A stretch of 56,265 bases of DNA from Rhizomucor pusillus (Eukaryota > Mucoromycota > Mucoromycetes > Mucorales > Lichtheimiaceae), in contig FWWN02000529.1 of NCBI GenBank assembly GCA_900175165.2, positions 5,958-62,222 of the forward strand, written 5' to 3'. The translations under genes were made by a program, and so were the position numbers. The number at the start of each line of letters is the position of its first letter. Within the stretch, counting starts at the first letter, position 1. The notes below the pieces were generated by a model. That model ran no database searches. It had not been told where the DNA came from and saw only the letters and a list, made by a program, of their open reading frames with translations. Below, piece after piece: positions 40,527-50,935 of the stretch.

Positions 40527-42566
40527 TTATTTGTAATGAATGTGGACATGGTTAAACACAATTCTCTTGATATTTCGGCTTGTAATTTTCACATAACCGT
40601 TGGGTAGTGCTCGACGCCATTCATTCTTGCTAAAAGGTGCGGCGCTGTCGTACGGTAGTGGATCAAAGAAGAGCAACTGGGCGTCGATGTTGCTACAGAA
40701 TGCCTTGATTTCATCGCCGCTGTAATGTGATAGACGCTTGACTCTTAGGCCTTTCGATTGGTCCACATAGTCACTATCATCTCTGTATTGATGATACCAG
40801 CGCTCCTCTTTAATATCCAGATCTTCAACGTCCTCGTTTTGCTGTTTTTTTCTCCTTCTCCTTCTTCTTTCCTCGGTATGCTCAATTTTGGCGTTTGAGA
40901 CGACCGAAAGCAACCGAGCAGGACCACGACCGAGTTTACTTATAGGACGGTATCTTCTAAAAAAGTTGAGCGTGTAAATTTCGACGGTATCAAGGGTATG
41001 TTGCGGGAAATTGAAGTGCATAGAAAAGGGTATGTCGTCATGCTCTAGATGAACCGTGCATGTACCCAATGTCAGGTTGGATAACTGGGGGCATGATTGT
41101 GCGAGCAGATCCCACATGTTTGGATTCAGAATATCCACCAATTTTAATGTGAGGTTTTCAAGTGGATGTTGCTTTTCAAAGCTTGATACGCCTTTACCAC
41201 CGTTGTCACCAGATTCGAGCGTGCAGTTCCACAGATTCAATGTATGCAAGGACGGAAACAAAGTCAGGGTCATGGATACATTGACGATGGTGCGTGGATA
41301 TGCCAAATAGAGACTGAGATAAGTAAGGCGATGGAAGTGCTGACTTAGCGGGTTCAGGAAATCATACAGAGGGACTCGCCGTATTTTTGTTGAAATGCTT
41401 ATTTCCTCTGTCTGGCGATCCATGATATCCAGAAACTGACGAGGGGAGCGGTGATCGTAGATCTCTTGATAGAAATAGTTTAGATTCTGAAGCTGTCGTC
41501 CCGCAAGTTTCAAAGCAGCCATGAGATGTTCGGGTGGTAATATACGTGCAGTCTCGGGCCAGAATCCATCCAGTACTAAGGATCGCAGCTTTGTAAACGA
41601 AGTGATCATATGCAAGAGCATTTCTCTGTTGTAGCTATCTGCCCGGGCTCTTAGCCGTGCCGCCTCCTCTTCGTCGATTGCATTCGGCTGCTGTTGTCCA
41701 TGTTCTTGGTCCTCTTGATCTGCTATCAACCTGATGCTCAATGTCACAGAGTGCACTTTCGGGTATAGAGCGGATAGCACAGTTGTCCACCGGATATCTT
41801 TGAACGCACAATGCAACGTGAGATCCTGGACTTCGGTAGGATGAATTGATTGCAAATTTGCGTCTGGTGATATATCCAATAACTTGAGATCGTATGACGA
41901 GAACTCGGTCAGTTGTGGCATGGCACGAAACAGTGCAACGAATTCGTCCAATGTCAAGCAAAGTTCCTTTGGTTCATCCAATTCAAATTCGGCAATATCC
42001 ATCCGGAATATCTTTGCGCAAGGAGCTTGCTTAAGCATTGGCAGAAGTTTGCGCTTGCTGTGCAGTTCGATAGCGAGTGCAAAAGAAAGCGTTAGCTCAA
42101 CAAGCCTATGTCCCATGTCATCCATTATAGCCGTCGCAACTAGTTCATCCGTGAGCCGCGGCAAATGTCTCAATCTCTTCCACCGTTTGAATGCCTTGTC
42201 GTAGCCGAGTTCTGACCAAAGCGACGGGTTGAATTCGAGCGAACGCAAGTTGGGTAGCATGTCTGCCAAATAGTCCATATCTTTCCTCGTCAAACGTATC
42301 CGATCGTCGAGGTATAGCTTTTGTGTCAGCTCTCCAAGAGTGCCTTCGTTGCTGTCATTGTCCGAATCGTGTTCGAGCTTCATGAGGTACTTTATGAGTC
42401 GTCGCTTTCGAGTAAAGTGGAGATCTTGATGTAGTTTTGCTTGGAAGATTGACCTCCATGCTTTGCAAACTAGAGCACATTGCACGCAATCGTCTTTACA
42501 GAGATTGTCAGCGATCGGCCAGAGCAGTTCAGGAGGCAGCCACCCGCTGGCTTGAGTGCTATGCAT
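40527..42566 (-). CDS. F-box protein with a leucine-rich C-terminal region
   Basis: Single exon, 679 residues. The N-terminal F-box (about residues 8-45; LPPELLWPIADNL, then CALVCKAWRSIFQ) would bind Skp1 in an SCF ubiquitin ligase. The rest is a series of irregular leucine-rich repeats (LPNLRSLEFN, LVELTLSF, FPSLHTLNLWNCTLESGD, CPQLSNLTLGTCTV), the usual substrate-binding part. A basic stretch (ERRRRRRKKQQ) near residue 590 may be a nuclear localisation signal. Large lineage-specific families of such genes are typical of Mucoromycota. The substrate is unknown. It lies tail-to-tail with isomerase copy B, 174 bp apart. Confidence 0.88.
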   Translation of the reverse strand: MHSTQASGWLPPELLWPIADNLCKDDCVQCALVCKAWRSIFQAKLHQDLHFTRKRRLIKYLMKLEHDSDNDSNEGTLGELTQKLYLDDRIRLTRKDMDYLADMLPNLRSLEFNPSLWSELGYDKAFKRWKRLRHLPRLTDELVATAIMDDMGHRLVELTLSFALAIELHSKRKLLPMLKQAPCAKIFRMDIAEFELDEPKELCLTLDEFVALFRAMPQLTEFSSYDLKLLDISPDANLQSIHPTEVQDLTLHCAFKDIRWTTVLSALYPKVHSVTLSIRLIADQEDQEHGQQQPNAIDEEEAARLRARADSYNREMLLHMITSFTKLRSLVLDGFWPETARILPPEHLMAALKLAGRQLQNLNYFYQEIYDHRSPRQFLDIMDRQTEEISISTKIRRVPLYDFLNPLSQHFHRLTYLSLYLAYPRTIVNVSMTLTLFPSLHTLNLWNCTLESGDNGGKGVSSFEKQHPLENLTLKLVDILNPNMWDLLAQSCPQLSNLTLGTCTVHLEHDDIPFSMHFNFPQHTLDTVEIYTLNFFRRYRPISKLGRGPARLLSVVSNAKIEHTEERRRRRRKKQQNEDVEDLDIKEERWYHQYRDDSDYVDQSKGLRVKRLSHYSGDEIKAFCSNIDAQLLFFDPLPYDSAAPFSKNEWRRALPNGYVKITSRNIKRIVFNHVHIHYK

Positions 42567-42869
42567 GGATGAGATCGGATTTTCGCTCTGTCACGCATTA
42601 TCACGCAGCGTGGTTCCATATTATTTCCTTATCCGCTAGGAAAATGATGAAAGGCGCATGCAACTCTATTTTATGCGATGGTATTTATACTTTCAAGAAA
42701 AAGGGATCAAAAGTCTTTAGATTGTATCTGTGACATATAATTTTTGCCCTTTTTGATTTACATATCCGCATATCCACAGTGAGTGTCTGTTGAGAGCATT
42801 ATTTTTCTTCTAGTCTCATCACACTGGCAGCAGTGTATAGTGCTAAATAAATTGCATATTCAGGACGGC

Positions 42870-43096
42870 CGCTGGGGTCTAGAAATGCAAAAAAAGCAGC
42901 TGTGTTTCTGTATTGCCAAGACCCGATTGATCAACAACGCCCCATGGAAGTTTCGTTGCCTCATGTCCTCGCTTGCAAACAGTACTCCTATGTTAGGTTT
43001 CCTTGGACTAGTTTCATCGAGCTATCCAAAGTATTAAGAGACACGAGACCTTTGGATTTGGTCACAGATCATCATGAAGAGAGCAAATACCTTTGA
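42870..43096 (+). CDS. Possible 3' exon of a gene with an AT-hook-like motif
   Basis: After an acceptor-like TTCAG ending near 42864, one frame reads GRPLGSRNAKKAAVFLYCQD and continues through QQRPMEVSLPHVLACKQ and WTSFIELSKVLRDTRPLDL to a TGA just after 43090. GRPLGSRN resembles an AT-hook (GRP core with flanking basic residues). The first part of the gene was not found upstream. It could be a fragment of a DNA-binding gene or of a mobile-element protein. Confidence 0.3.
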
Positions 43097-43396
43097 ATGA
43101 TGAAATCAGCTTTATTTACACGATTAATTCTATCCTTTCGTTTTATATATTGATGCCGTTCAGTTCACGTTAAGCAATATTAAAGTAAAGCCAACGCTAT
43201 ATCCAGGAACCACCACGAGGAGGCGGCATCGCCAGTTCCCAAAAGTAGGCGAGGTTCTACAGATATAATCTGTATCCTCTTTGCAGCTGTTATCCTCGTG
43301 CAGAGGCATAACATTGCTGGTGTAATAGGAGCATAAAAGCTCGAATATGATCCGGTCTTGAACATCTTAGACTGCCTGGATTTGCCTTAGACTGCT

Positions 43397-43441
43397 GCCT
43401 TGGGTGCCTTGGGTGCCCTGGATGCCTTGAGAGCCTTGGGA
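43397..43441. repeat. Array of five 9-bp units
   Basis: Five consecutive units: GCCTTGGGT twice, then GCCCTGGAT, GCCTTGAGA and GCCTTGGGA. Degenerate copies of the same unit recur near 43505-43530 and as a second array at 43987. It is either a minisatellite or, if translated on the plus strand, an Ala-Leu-Gly repeat. There is no long open frame around it. Confidence 0.75.
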
Positions 43442-43986
43442 GGCGGGACTTGTAGAAAGAAGCCTTAATCACTGGAAGTGCATGATAAACAGGAACGATA
43501 CTTAACGTTCAAAATGAAGCCTTGGATGTCTTGAATGCCCCAATAATGACTTGACCGCCTTGCAAGGGCGGAACATCGTGGGCCTGTTTCCTCGCCACAG
43601 GGCTCTGATCCGGGTTTTTTAGTTACCACCTACCCCAATCCAACAGGTCGATGGCAGCTCGAATGTGGGGCAAGAGGACAAAAAGGCCGGCACATCAAAA
43701 ACAACTCCACTTGGAACCCGAACTGCTGGCCGAACAGGTCGGCACCAACCTGAAGACTTCACCGATGGCCTGCTTTCCTCCTGCAGGGCCTTGCCCGGTT
43801 TCCTTTTTCTACATACCCCTTTCATGCAATCGACATCACATCGAAAGAGCATGTTACTACAGCGGGCGTGGGAAGGGCTTGAGGATAGGAAACCGGCACA
43901 CCAAGCCCACTCCACTGCGAACCACGGCCGCAGCGATCTTTTTCCCGCTATCAGAAAAGAAAGAACCGATCCTTTCTTGAGAGAGA

Positions 43987-44013
43987 GCCTGGAGAGCCTG
44001 GAGAGCCTTGAGA
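43987..44013. repeat. Second array of the 9-bp unit
   Basis: Three consecutive units: GCCTGGAGA twice and GCCTTGAGA. The third is identical to the fourth unit of the array at 43397, so the two arrays are related. They lie 550 bp apart in the same orientation. Confidence 0.7.
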
Positions 44014-45223
44014 GTTCCTTTGGGACCATGGGGAGACCGGACTTGCGCGCGGGTGGAGAGACCTAAAGAATGCACTGTGTAAGCTACATTGCTAACAGGA
44101 ACTTGCTTTCTTTGCAACTTACCAGGAGAGAGAGTGGGGCTTGACATATACGGATCACAAGGATCTTTCCACGGCGTTCCCCAAGCGAGGAAAAGAATGA
44201 GAAAACCCGAGGAAAGATACCCAGAGTGGGGACGCGCGTCGTTTTCATGCCGCGCGTTCAATAGTGACGGCTAAATTTCCTTATTTGGTTGACTCCACTA
44301 ATTGCCTGTATCATCTGTTCATAGCGAAAATCATAAGAGATAGCAGAGAGCATTAGCTTCCATAGCCAGAACCACCTGCAAACGACTTCAGAAAGTACAT
44401 AACATCAAAAAGACTGCATGTTAGCGCTTTACGTGCAAAACACTGTCATACCAGCGATTCCTCTTTGTAAGATACTAATTTCATACAACAGGTTGTTCCC
44501 GTACCCACTGCCTCTAGCAGTGTCTCAGAACTCACCGACGTCAGCTGCAAGTGCATGGAGGCGAAGCAGAAGGCTGAGAAGTATCAGTATACTTATAATA
44601 TATGACACAGAATCCAAAAGTTGATGGTACCATAGAGACATGAGAAGAGACCAATTTTGCATGAAATTCAAAATAGTAAAATGCTACTACTTATATTGCA
44701 CGCACCCATTCAGCTTTACTATAAATAATAATATGTAATTGTTCTGTCGCCATATAATATCTCTCAAGATTTTTGAAGGCAATGCAAACCATAAACGATC
44801 GATTTACGGGTTCTTACTGTTGGATTCAAACGACATGTAATCATGCGGTGGTCGCTGCCACAAGACATTGCTTTTAAGCATTTTTGCACTTTCACAGTTC
44901 TCATTCATTTTAACTTTTCTAAATTTCGTAATCAAGCAAGCTATCTCTAAGTAGTAGACCAAAAGGAAAGCCGTCCGGAACGAGCAATTCGCTTGATCAT
45001 TCTCGGTTGAGACCAGTCTGGGCTCATCTTTGAAACTGTAATAATTTCTTGACATGATATGCAATTGTTCCTCTCGATGCAAAAGGCACAAAGACAACAT
45101 TCCCAGGGATATTTCTCGACCCGCAACTTTGACTAATACTGTTTCCATATGTATAAGCAGGATAAACGATCGCCCGGACTTCACATTGCTTTTCCTATTA
45201 CCAACACTCAAACCGTAGATATC

Positions 45224-46231
45224 ATGGTTTCGAAGCAAGAGATACCGGTTGCAGGTCTACTGCTTACAGTCTATGGTCTCGAGGAATACAAGGCAAAAGG
45301 TGGCCACGGTCCAGCGGCCGTCATGTTCGTCATGCACGGACGATTGCGTGAGTAATGTGCTTACCGACAAAAGTTGCACGAGTAAATGACACTGTCTGAA
45401 CTTGGGATTGACAGAGAAACGAAGTGCTGTTGAACATGTCTGCCAAGCACTGTGCGGAATTAACGACAACAGCGCTGAGAAACGACACCTCATTGTAGTT
45501 AGTTTCGACCACCCGAACCATGGTAGCCGACTTGTGAGCAAGCTTTCGAATTTCAGTTGGAAAGAAGGCCGTCATGAAAATCCATATCACGCACAAGATA
45601 TGTGGTCCATGTTTTACAGTTCATCGCAAACAGTCTCTGCTTTGATCGATGTCCTGGAGTCTTATCTCTTTGGTCCTCAAGAGCACAAAACTGTCGAAAA
45701 ATGGGGCGTGCTGGGATTCTCGATGGGTGGACATGCATCCTTCATGGCTGCTGCAAATGGTACGTTGATTGCTATACGCGATATATATCAACATCATACT
45801 AACTACATAATTTAGACCCTAGAATAAGTGTAGCGATCCCCATCGTTGGCACTGTTGACTTTATCGGTTTGATGAAGGATCGTTTGGCCCTGTCGTCGTT
45901 GGATGAAAAAGCGCATCTGCCTAAACATTTCGTGGACATGGTGCGAGAACGCACGAAAGACTTGGATCAAAAGCTTAAATCCAAAAATCTTCTGATGATC
46001 AGCGGTGAGAAAGACAAGTTAGTCCCTGGAGCTTTCAACAAACCTTTCGTTGAACGTTTGCGAAAATGCCACGAGGGTGTTGAAGGCAAAGACTGGGAGT
46101 TCGTTGTTGTCCCAGATGTTGGACATGAATGGTGTCCTCCGATGATCGATATGAGCGTCGCCTGGTGCGAGCAATGGATGGCAAAGAAGGAACCATCGTC
46201 TACGTTTACTTTGGCGAAATCGAAGCTGTAA
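45224..46231 (+). CDS. Alpha/beta hydrolase, esterase-like
   Basis: 294 residues. Exons: 45224-45347, 45415-45759, 45816-46231 (885 nt). The family landmarks are the oxyanion strand VMFVMHGRL, the nucleophile elbow GFSMGGHAS (serine), an acid in GEKDKLVPG and the catalytic histidine in DVGHEWCPP. The order and spacing fit a complete Ser-Asp-His triad. No signal peptide, so it is probably cytosolic. The substrate is unknown; the fold resembles small fungal esterases or dienelactone-hydrolase relatives. An in-frame ATG at 45149 would extend the N terminus by 25 residues; 45224 is preferred because it directly precedes the first conserved strand. Confidence 0.88.
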
Positions 46232-46379
46232 AATAAACTTGGCCGTTATGCATCAATAGACACTATTCGATGACGTACGTTTGTGTTTTCAGTCAACTGA
46301 AACGCGGGGAAAAAAGGGCAAACACATGAAACTCTATTCTATAAGGTGTATTTATCTCTGTAGGAAGGGATCAGAACAT

Positions 46380-47595
46380 TTACATTGCATCCGTGACGGA
46401 TAGCTTATTGCTAAGGGCTTCTGCGAGATTTTGGATATCGTCATCGTCGCCACCCCGGCTTTCAAATTCATCTTGATCCTCTTGTATGTACGATACTAGA
46501 CGACACATAGAATTGTCTAGACTCTGGATCATGGCAGGGTCTAATAAGGACATCGTATAAATATTATGTATTTCGCGCAGGGCTTCATGTGTTGTACTTG
46601 CCGCAATCCTTGGGCTGAATAACATTGTATGCTAAAATTGCCCAAAGAAGATGCATAATGTTCTTGGCGACGCCTCGATTAAACCCCATTCCTATACCTA
46701 AACCTCGTTGCTCCTCCTCCAACCGCTGTGTTCCCCAGTCAACTAGTCGCATCGCATCTGATTTTTCTATATACATGTTCTCATCTGGCTGCCGCTGTTG
46801 CGCTTCTCTTGCAAGACTATACACTATAGCATTCGTATATACCACGATCCTCGTCATTAGTTCCAGGCTCATGATTAAAAGTTCGGCGTGTAATGTGTTG
46901 CATATGATTTGTGTATATTGGTGGAAAACGGAGGGTGTCATGGGAACCGGCGTTAAAAATTGCGTCAAATGATCGTGTTCGATAATGGTCCTGTAGGTAG
47001 CATCAATCGATCGTAAAAAGAATGTATTTAATAGCCTAAACGTGTACAGTGTTAGATATAGATCTCTTCCAGATTGATGCGTAATTCCCGTACCGAGTTG
47101 TCTCCAACAGGACACGTGCATCGTTTTCATGCCACAGGACCGACCGCGCAAGTTTTAAAATATCCATATCGTTTAGTAATGTCAAGCCTACGGGTTCCCA
47201 GTGGGACGCTAAACTTGCCATTGCACCCATGGCCAGCTCCCGTGTTCGTGCTCTCTTTGTGGATACAGTGATCTGTTTGATCAGTATTTAGCCGCTTGTA
47301 CATGGATACCATCTTTTTCTTTGACAAATATTCTTTAGCAGTAACTTGCCTTTAAGAGCACCCTGTGAAAGTTATTGATTTCCATAGCAGTTGCATACTC
47401 TGCTACTGTTGCCACGTCCCACGCAGCGCACAGTGTTCTCTCAAAGGGTGAATCTTCCTCAGGATCGTAGCCTTCCCCAACGTCATCGAGAGATCCGCTC
47501 AGCACACCGTCCAACAGCCTCCTCATTATAGGTACGGCGACCTCAGAAGCTCGGCTCGAGATCTCACTCGAGATCGTGATCTCTGGGAGTGACAT
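46380..47595 (-). CDS. SAAL1: SAAL1-like armadillo-type protein
   Basis: Exons on the minus strand: 47595-47350, 47272-47094, and from 47035. The first intron is GC-AG (donor GCAAGT). The segments FERTLCAAWDVATVAEYATA, AMGAMASLASHWEPVG and DARVLLETTRLLNTFF align from memory with human SAAL1, an armadillo-fold nuclear protein linked to cell proliferation; its exact role is unclear. The third exon stays open to MHLLWAILAYN. There the frame must move by one base to reach the C-terminal part (FSPRIAASTTHEALREIHN, ending SNKLSVTDAM). The alternative is a GTTTAA-type intron that would remove the well-conserved-looking helix before it. The stop codon is at 46380. The VPS9 gene lies 73 bp upstream in the same direction. 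Confidence 0.65.
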
Positions 47596-47668
47596 GTTAC
47601 TGCGTTAAATAAGAAGGGAAAGTGTGCGTGTCACACTGGAATCCAAAAAGTTTCGGATTAATGCATTG

Positions 47669-50600
47669 TCACAAACTTTTGATGAATTTAGCAAGTCTCT
47701 GGTATTCTAGCAATAACTCGCGCGCCTCCCTAATCGTAAGCTCATCTGCATCCTTGCTAAGGAATTTCTCGCAAATACTCGGTCTTGTCACTGCCGATCC
47801 GCCGTTACCTCCAAAGTCCTGCTGGCTGCTGGAAACGAACGAAGCAATGTTATTGTTTAGAATGTGTATATATCCATGCACACTGCCGACTTTACAGTAC
47901 CTATCTTCGTCGCCTTTCCACAATCCTAGACGGGGCATATGCCATGCATCGTGCGAGCCTGCCGAGTTTTGTCTGAGAGCAGCACTGCTGCTGCTGCTGC
48001 CGGCAATTCCACCAGCGGCGCTGCTCGACCTTGGCATTGTCTTGAGCTCGTTTTCTGTTGCGGATGAAAGTGTACGAACGCGGCTCACAACCTGGTTCTT
48101 CATTTCTTCCATTTTCGTCACTACATTGCCGCTGGGCGATATTTGAGAGCTTTTCTCGGTTGCTGCGGCTTCCGGCTGACCGCGTTGCCATAGGCGCCCG
48201 AGACCATCAAACATTCTGTATGAACTATCCATGACATCGGATACAATCTTGAGCCCGTTGGCTTGAGTTTCAGAGCTTCCTTCTCGCGTCCCAGAAGTAT
48301 CCGATTTTGGCGGCGTCGCAGGTGCCTTGAAATCTGTCACGTTACTGCGAGGATCATTGTTATTATCAAATTCTACAGACATTTTCTGGTTGTAAACTAC
48401 ATTACCTCATCACCTTGTCAGCAGATAATCCCAGGCCGACAAGATTCGTGGTTTCCAGAAAGGACACAACGGCCATCTACGCGAGCAGCCACTATCGTAA
48501 GCCTGTTTGCGGTCACCTGCCATAGTGTTCTGGACTTACCATGTTTGTTAAGCAGTAGCTGTCTTGACCAGTGATGGATGACGGTCTTCGGAATCTTTGT
48601 ATGAACTTGAGATTGGATAGAAAGTTTGTGGGATTGGACTTCACGACTGTGAATATAAGTAAGGGTAAAAGTACATCGGCGCTCGTAGATCGCAATGTTT
48701 GATGGTCTGTCTTGTGTTCCTCTGGAGCCGGTCGCTCTGGCAGCGAGGGAAGATCCTTATTCGACGATGCTAAAGATGCTGTATCGTCTGATGCTTTTAA
48801 AGGTGGTTTATCATCTTCTTTATCTTCAGTCCTCGACGTTGCCTTGGATGATGTATTCTCTTGTGCTAAAGATGGCGCAGCGACATTTGATGCCGTGGAT
48901 TCTAACTCCTCCGCTACCAGCGGCGGCACCATCATTGTCGACCCTATACTGTCATCATTGTTGATTTTATCGTCCGGTCGAGTAACTGCCTTCTCTTGTT
49001 GCTGGTCGCCGGAAAGTGATTCTTCTTCATTTACATTGGACATTGCTCTTTGCATTTCGTGGATAACTTGTGAATCCCTGTCGATAGTCGTTTTCCGGTA
49101 TTTTTCTGCTAGTTGCTCAATGGCATCTAGTGATCCATTAATGACTGCTGCAGCGCTGCCGGAGAGACTGAGATTTCACAAACCTACTACAACTTGATGT
49201 GTGTGGACGAGTGCTCGCAATTTTTCCTTTGCAGAGGGCATTGAATTCAATTGCTGCAACTGTAATCCAGCTTCTCTGACGATATTTTCGATGCTTTCGC
49301 TCTCGGCTGGATCCTCCACCAATACCCCAAGATGCTGCAAATCCAAGTCCAGCAAGTTGAGAGCCGCAATGCGAGATTCAAGTGCTTCGTCTTGCAACAC
49401 TTCGTCTCCACCGCTTATCGAGAATAGTCTTGATAGGCAATTGCATCGTGAATATGCATGGCGATTTAAGGCACTGTTATCCAAACGTACTTTTCGTAAA
49501 GCTCATAGCAAATAAAAGATTCAATGTTATCCAGTCGCCCTTCGATCTTTTCCTTGTCAGCTTTTTCATCATCGTAGAGTTGCGATGCAATGTTATCCAG
49601 AAATTCCAACACCTTTGAGCTCGCTTGATCGAGATTACGAACAGGACGTCTTCGGAATGACTTTATAAAGCTAGCTCGCAAGCATTTAGTACCGTGAAGA
49701 AATAAATCTTGTACATACATAGCATACTCATTCACTTTGGGTGCGAGAGGATCTTTCAACTGCATACTCTTGTCGAGCGGTGCCAGAGAATTGCTATGCT
49801 CTTCCTTTTTCGTTGCCTCCCATTCCGTAATTTCGGTTTTCGAAATGGGCCGTTGTATCAACATAGCATTGATGCTTTTGCCCTCTTTCAATGGCATTTG
49901 AACATGACTTGCGAGAATGTTGTATTTTGGATAATCAGCTGTGATGGAAGAAGGATCAAGGCTGAAGGTATCAAAAAGCGATCTAGCGTATAAACTTGTT
50001 TTAAGTGACATTGTTCACTCACTCGCAACGTGACCACCGCAGAGCTACTAACCTCTTTGCAGATGATCCGGCCATGATGGATGATATTTCTCGTTCAGAT
50101 GGCAGCATTCCTAAAGCAACGAACTGATCACTAGGATTTACCAAATTTTAGCATGGATGATGGACTGCATATATTTCCCGTGATCGAATCATACTTTTGG
50201 AAAGTGCCTCGGATACCACTGAGTGTGATGACCTGCGACATATCATGGTTGCCTTGATGTACAATGACGTGGTCCTGAATAAAGTCCCTATCGATAATGG
50301 CAGCTGGATGTGATGGCTGAGATACAGGAAGCAACAATATAGCCTATCCAGGTCTCCACGTCAATAATGCAATGGGCATTACGCTATCATTATGCTTAGC
50401 CTACCTTGTCACGGGTCGCTAGTAATTCCTTAATATCATCAAACTCGGCGTCTTGTTCGTCCTGGAGTCGTGTTACAGTTAGCATACCCCAGGAGTTGGA
50501 AGGAATGGGAATAGAGATAGAGGACGAGTGCGAAGAAACAGTTGAAGAGGAGAGGCTGCTTTGCAAACTAGAGAAACTAGGTCGCTTGATCATTGAAGCG

Positions 50601-50788
50601 TTTGAAGGACGGAGGATGCCATCTGTACTTGTCATGCGCTGCAGAAAACTCGGCTTGTTGCTGCCAGACACCTTGTCTCCATTGTCTTGCATTGTTGCTC
50701 CATCTTTGCCGTCTGGTATTGACGTTGCTGATGCTGACGATGAACGTTCACCGCTTTCAGGGCGTCGAAATGAGTCAAAGCGGAACAT
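47669..50788 (-). CDS. VPS9-domain protein, Rab5-type exchange factor
   Basis: Probable nucleotide exchange factor for endosomal Rab5/Vps21 GTPases. Supported exons on the minus strand: 50788-50405, 50343-50195, 50130-50053, 49982-49719, 49670-49491, 49428 to about 49188, about 49150-48540, 48476-48414, 48385-47901, 47828-47669. The Ser-rich N terminus leads to a helical-bundle region (IESFICYELYEK, ALNLLDLDLQHLGVL). The VPS9 core follows: ADVLLPLLIFTVVKSNPTNF, then IQRFRRPSSI and DSYCLTNM. A disordered linker and a short C-terminal helix (LTIREARELLLEYQRLA) typical of fungal VPS9 proteins end it. Odd points: the sixth junction needs an intron of only 36-39 nt, and the junction at 48386-48413 would be a 28-nt intron, otherwise a stop splits the gene in two. 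Confidence 0.75.
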
Positions 50789-50935
50789 TGCTGTTTATCA
50801 GAGACAACGCATGGTCAAAGCATTCATTGATGTTACCCCGACTGGGTTATCATCATCAAAGTTCAGGAGGACTAAAGGAGCAATGATTTATACAATTAAC
50901 AGGTAACGATAGGCTATTTACATGATGGTGGCCAT

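Larger units (their letters stand above)
42567..45223. other. Gene-poor accessory stretch of about 2.7 kb
   Basis: Apart from a small AT-hook-like frame (42870-43096) and the 9-bp repeat arrays (43397-44013), I find no supported gene. The part at about 43560-44280 is visibly richer in G and C than its flanks and has open frames on both strands with Arg/Ser/Pro-biased translations, which suggests base composition rather than coding. A diverged direct repeat of about 40 bp links 43579-43620 and 43764-43809. The minus frame at 44804-45238 runs into the hydrolase 5' end and is probably chance. Confidence 0.45.

Noticed and set aside
44804..45238. 144-residue minus-strand open frame
   Set aside because: It overlaps the start of the hydrolase gene on the other strand, has no recognisable domain and no splice or promoter support.
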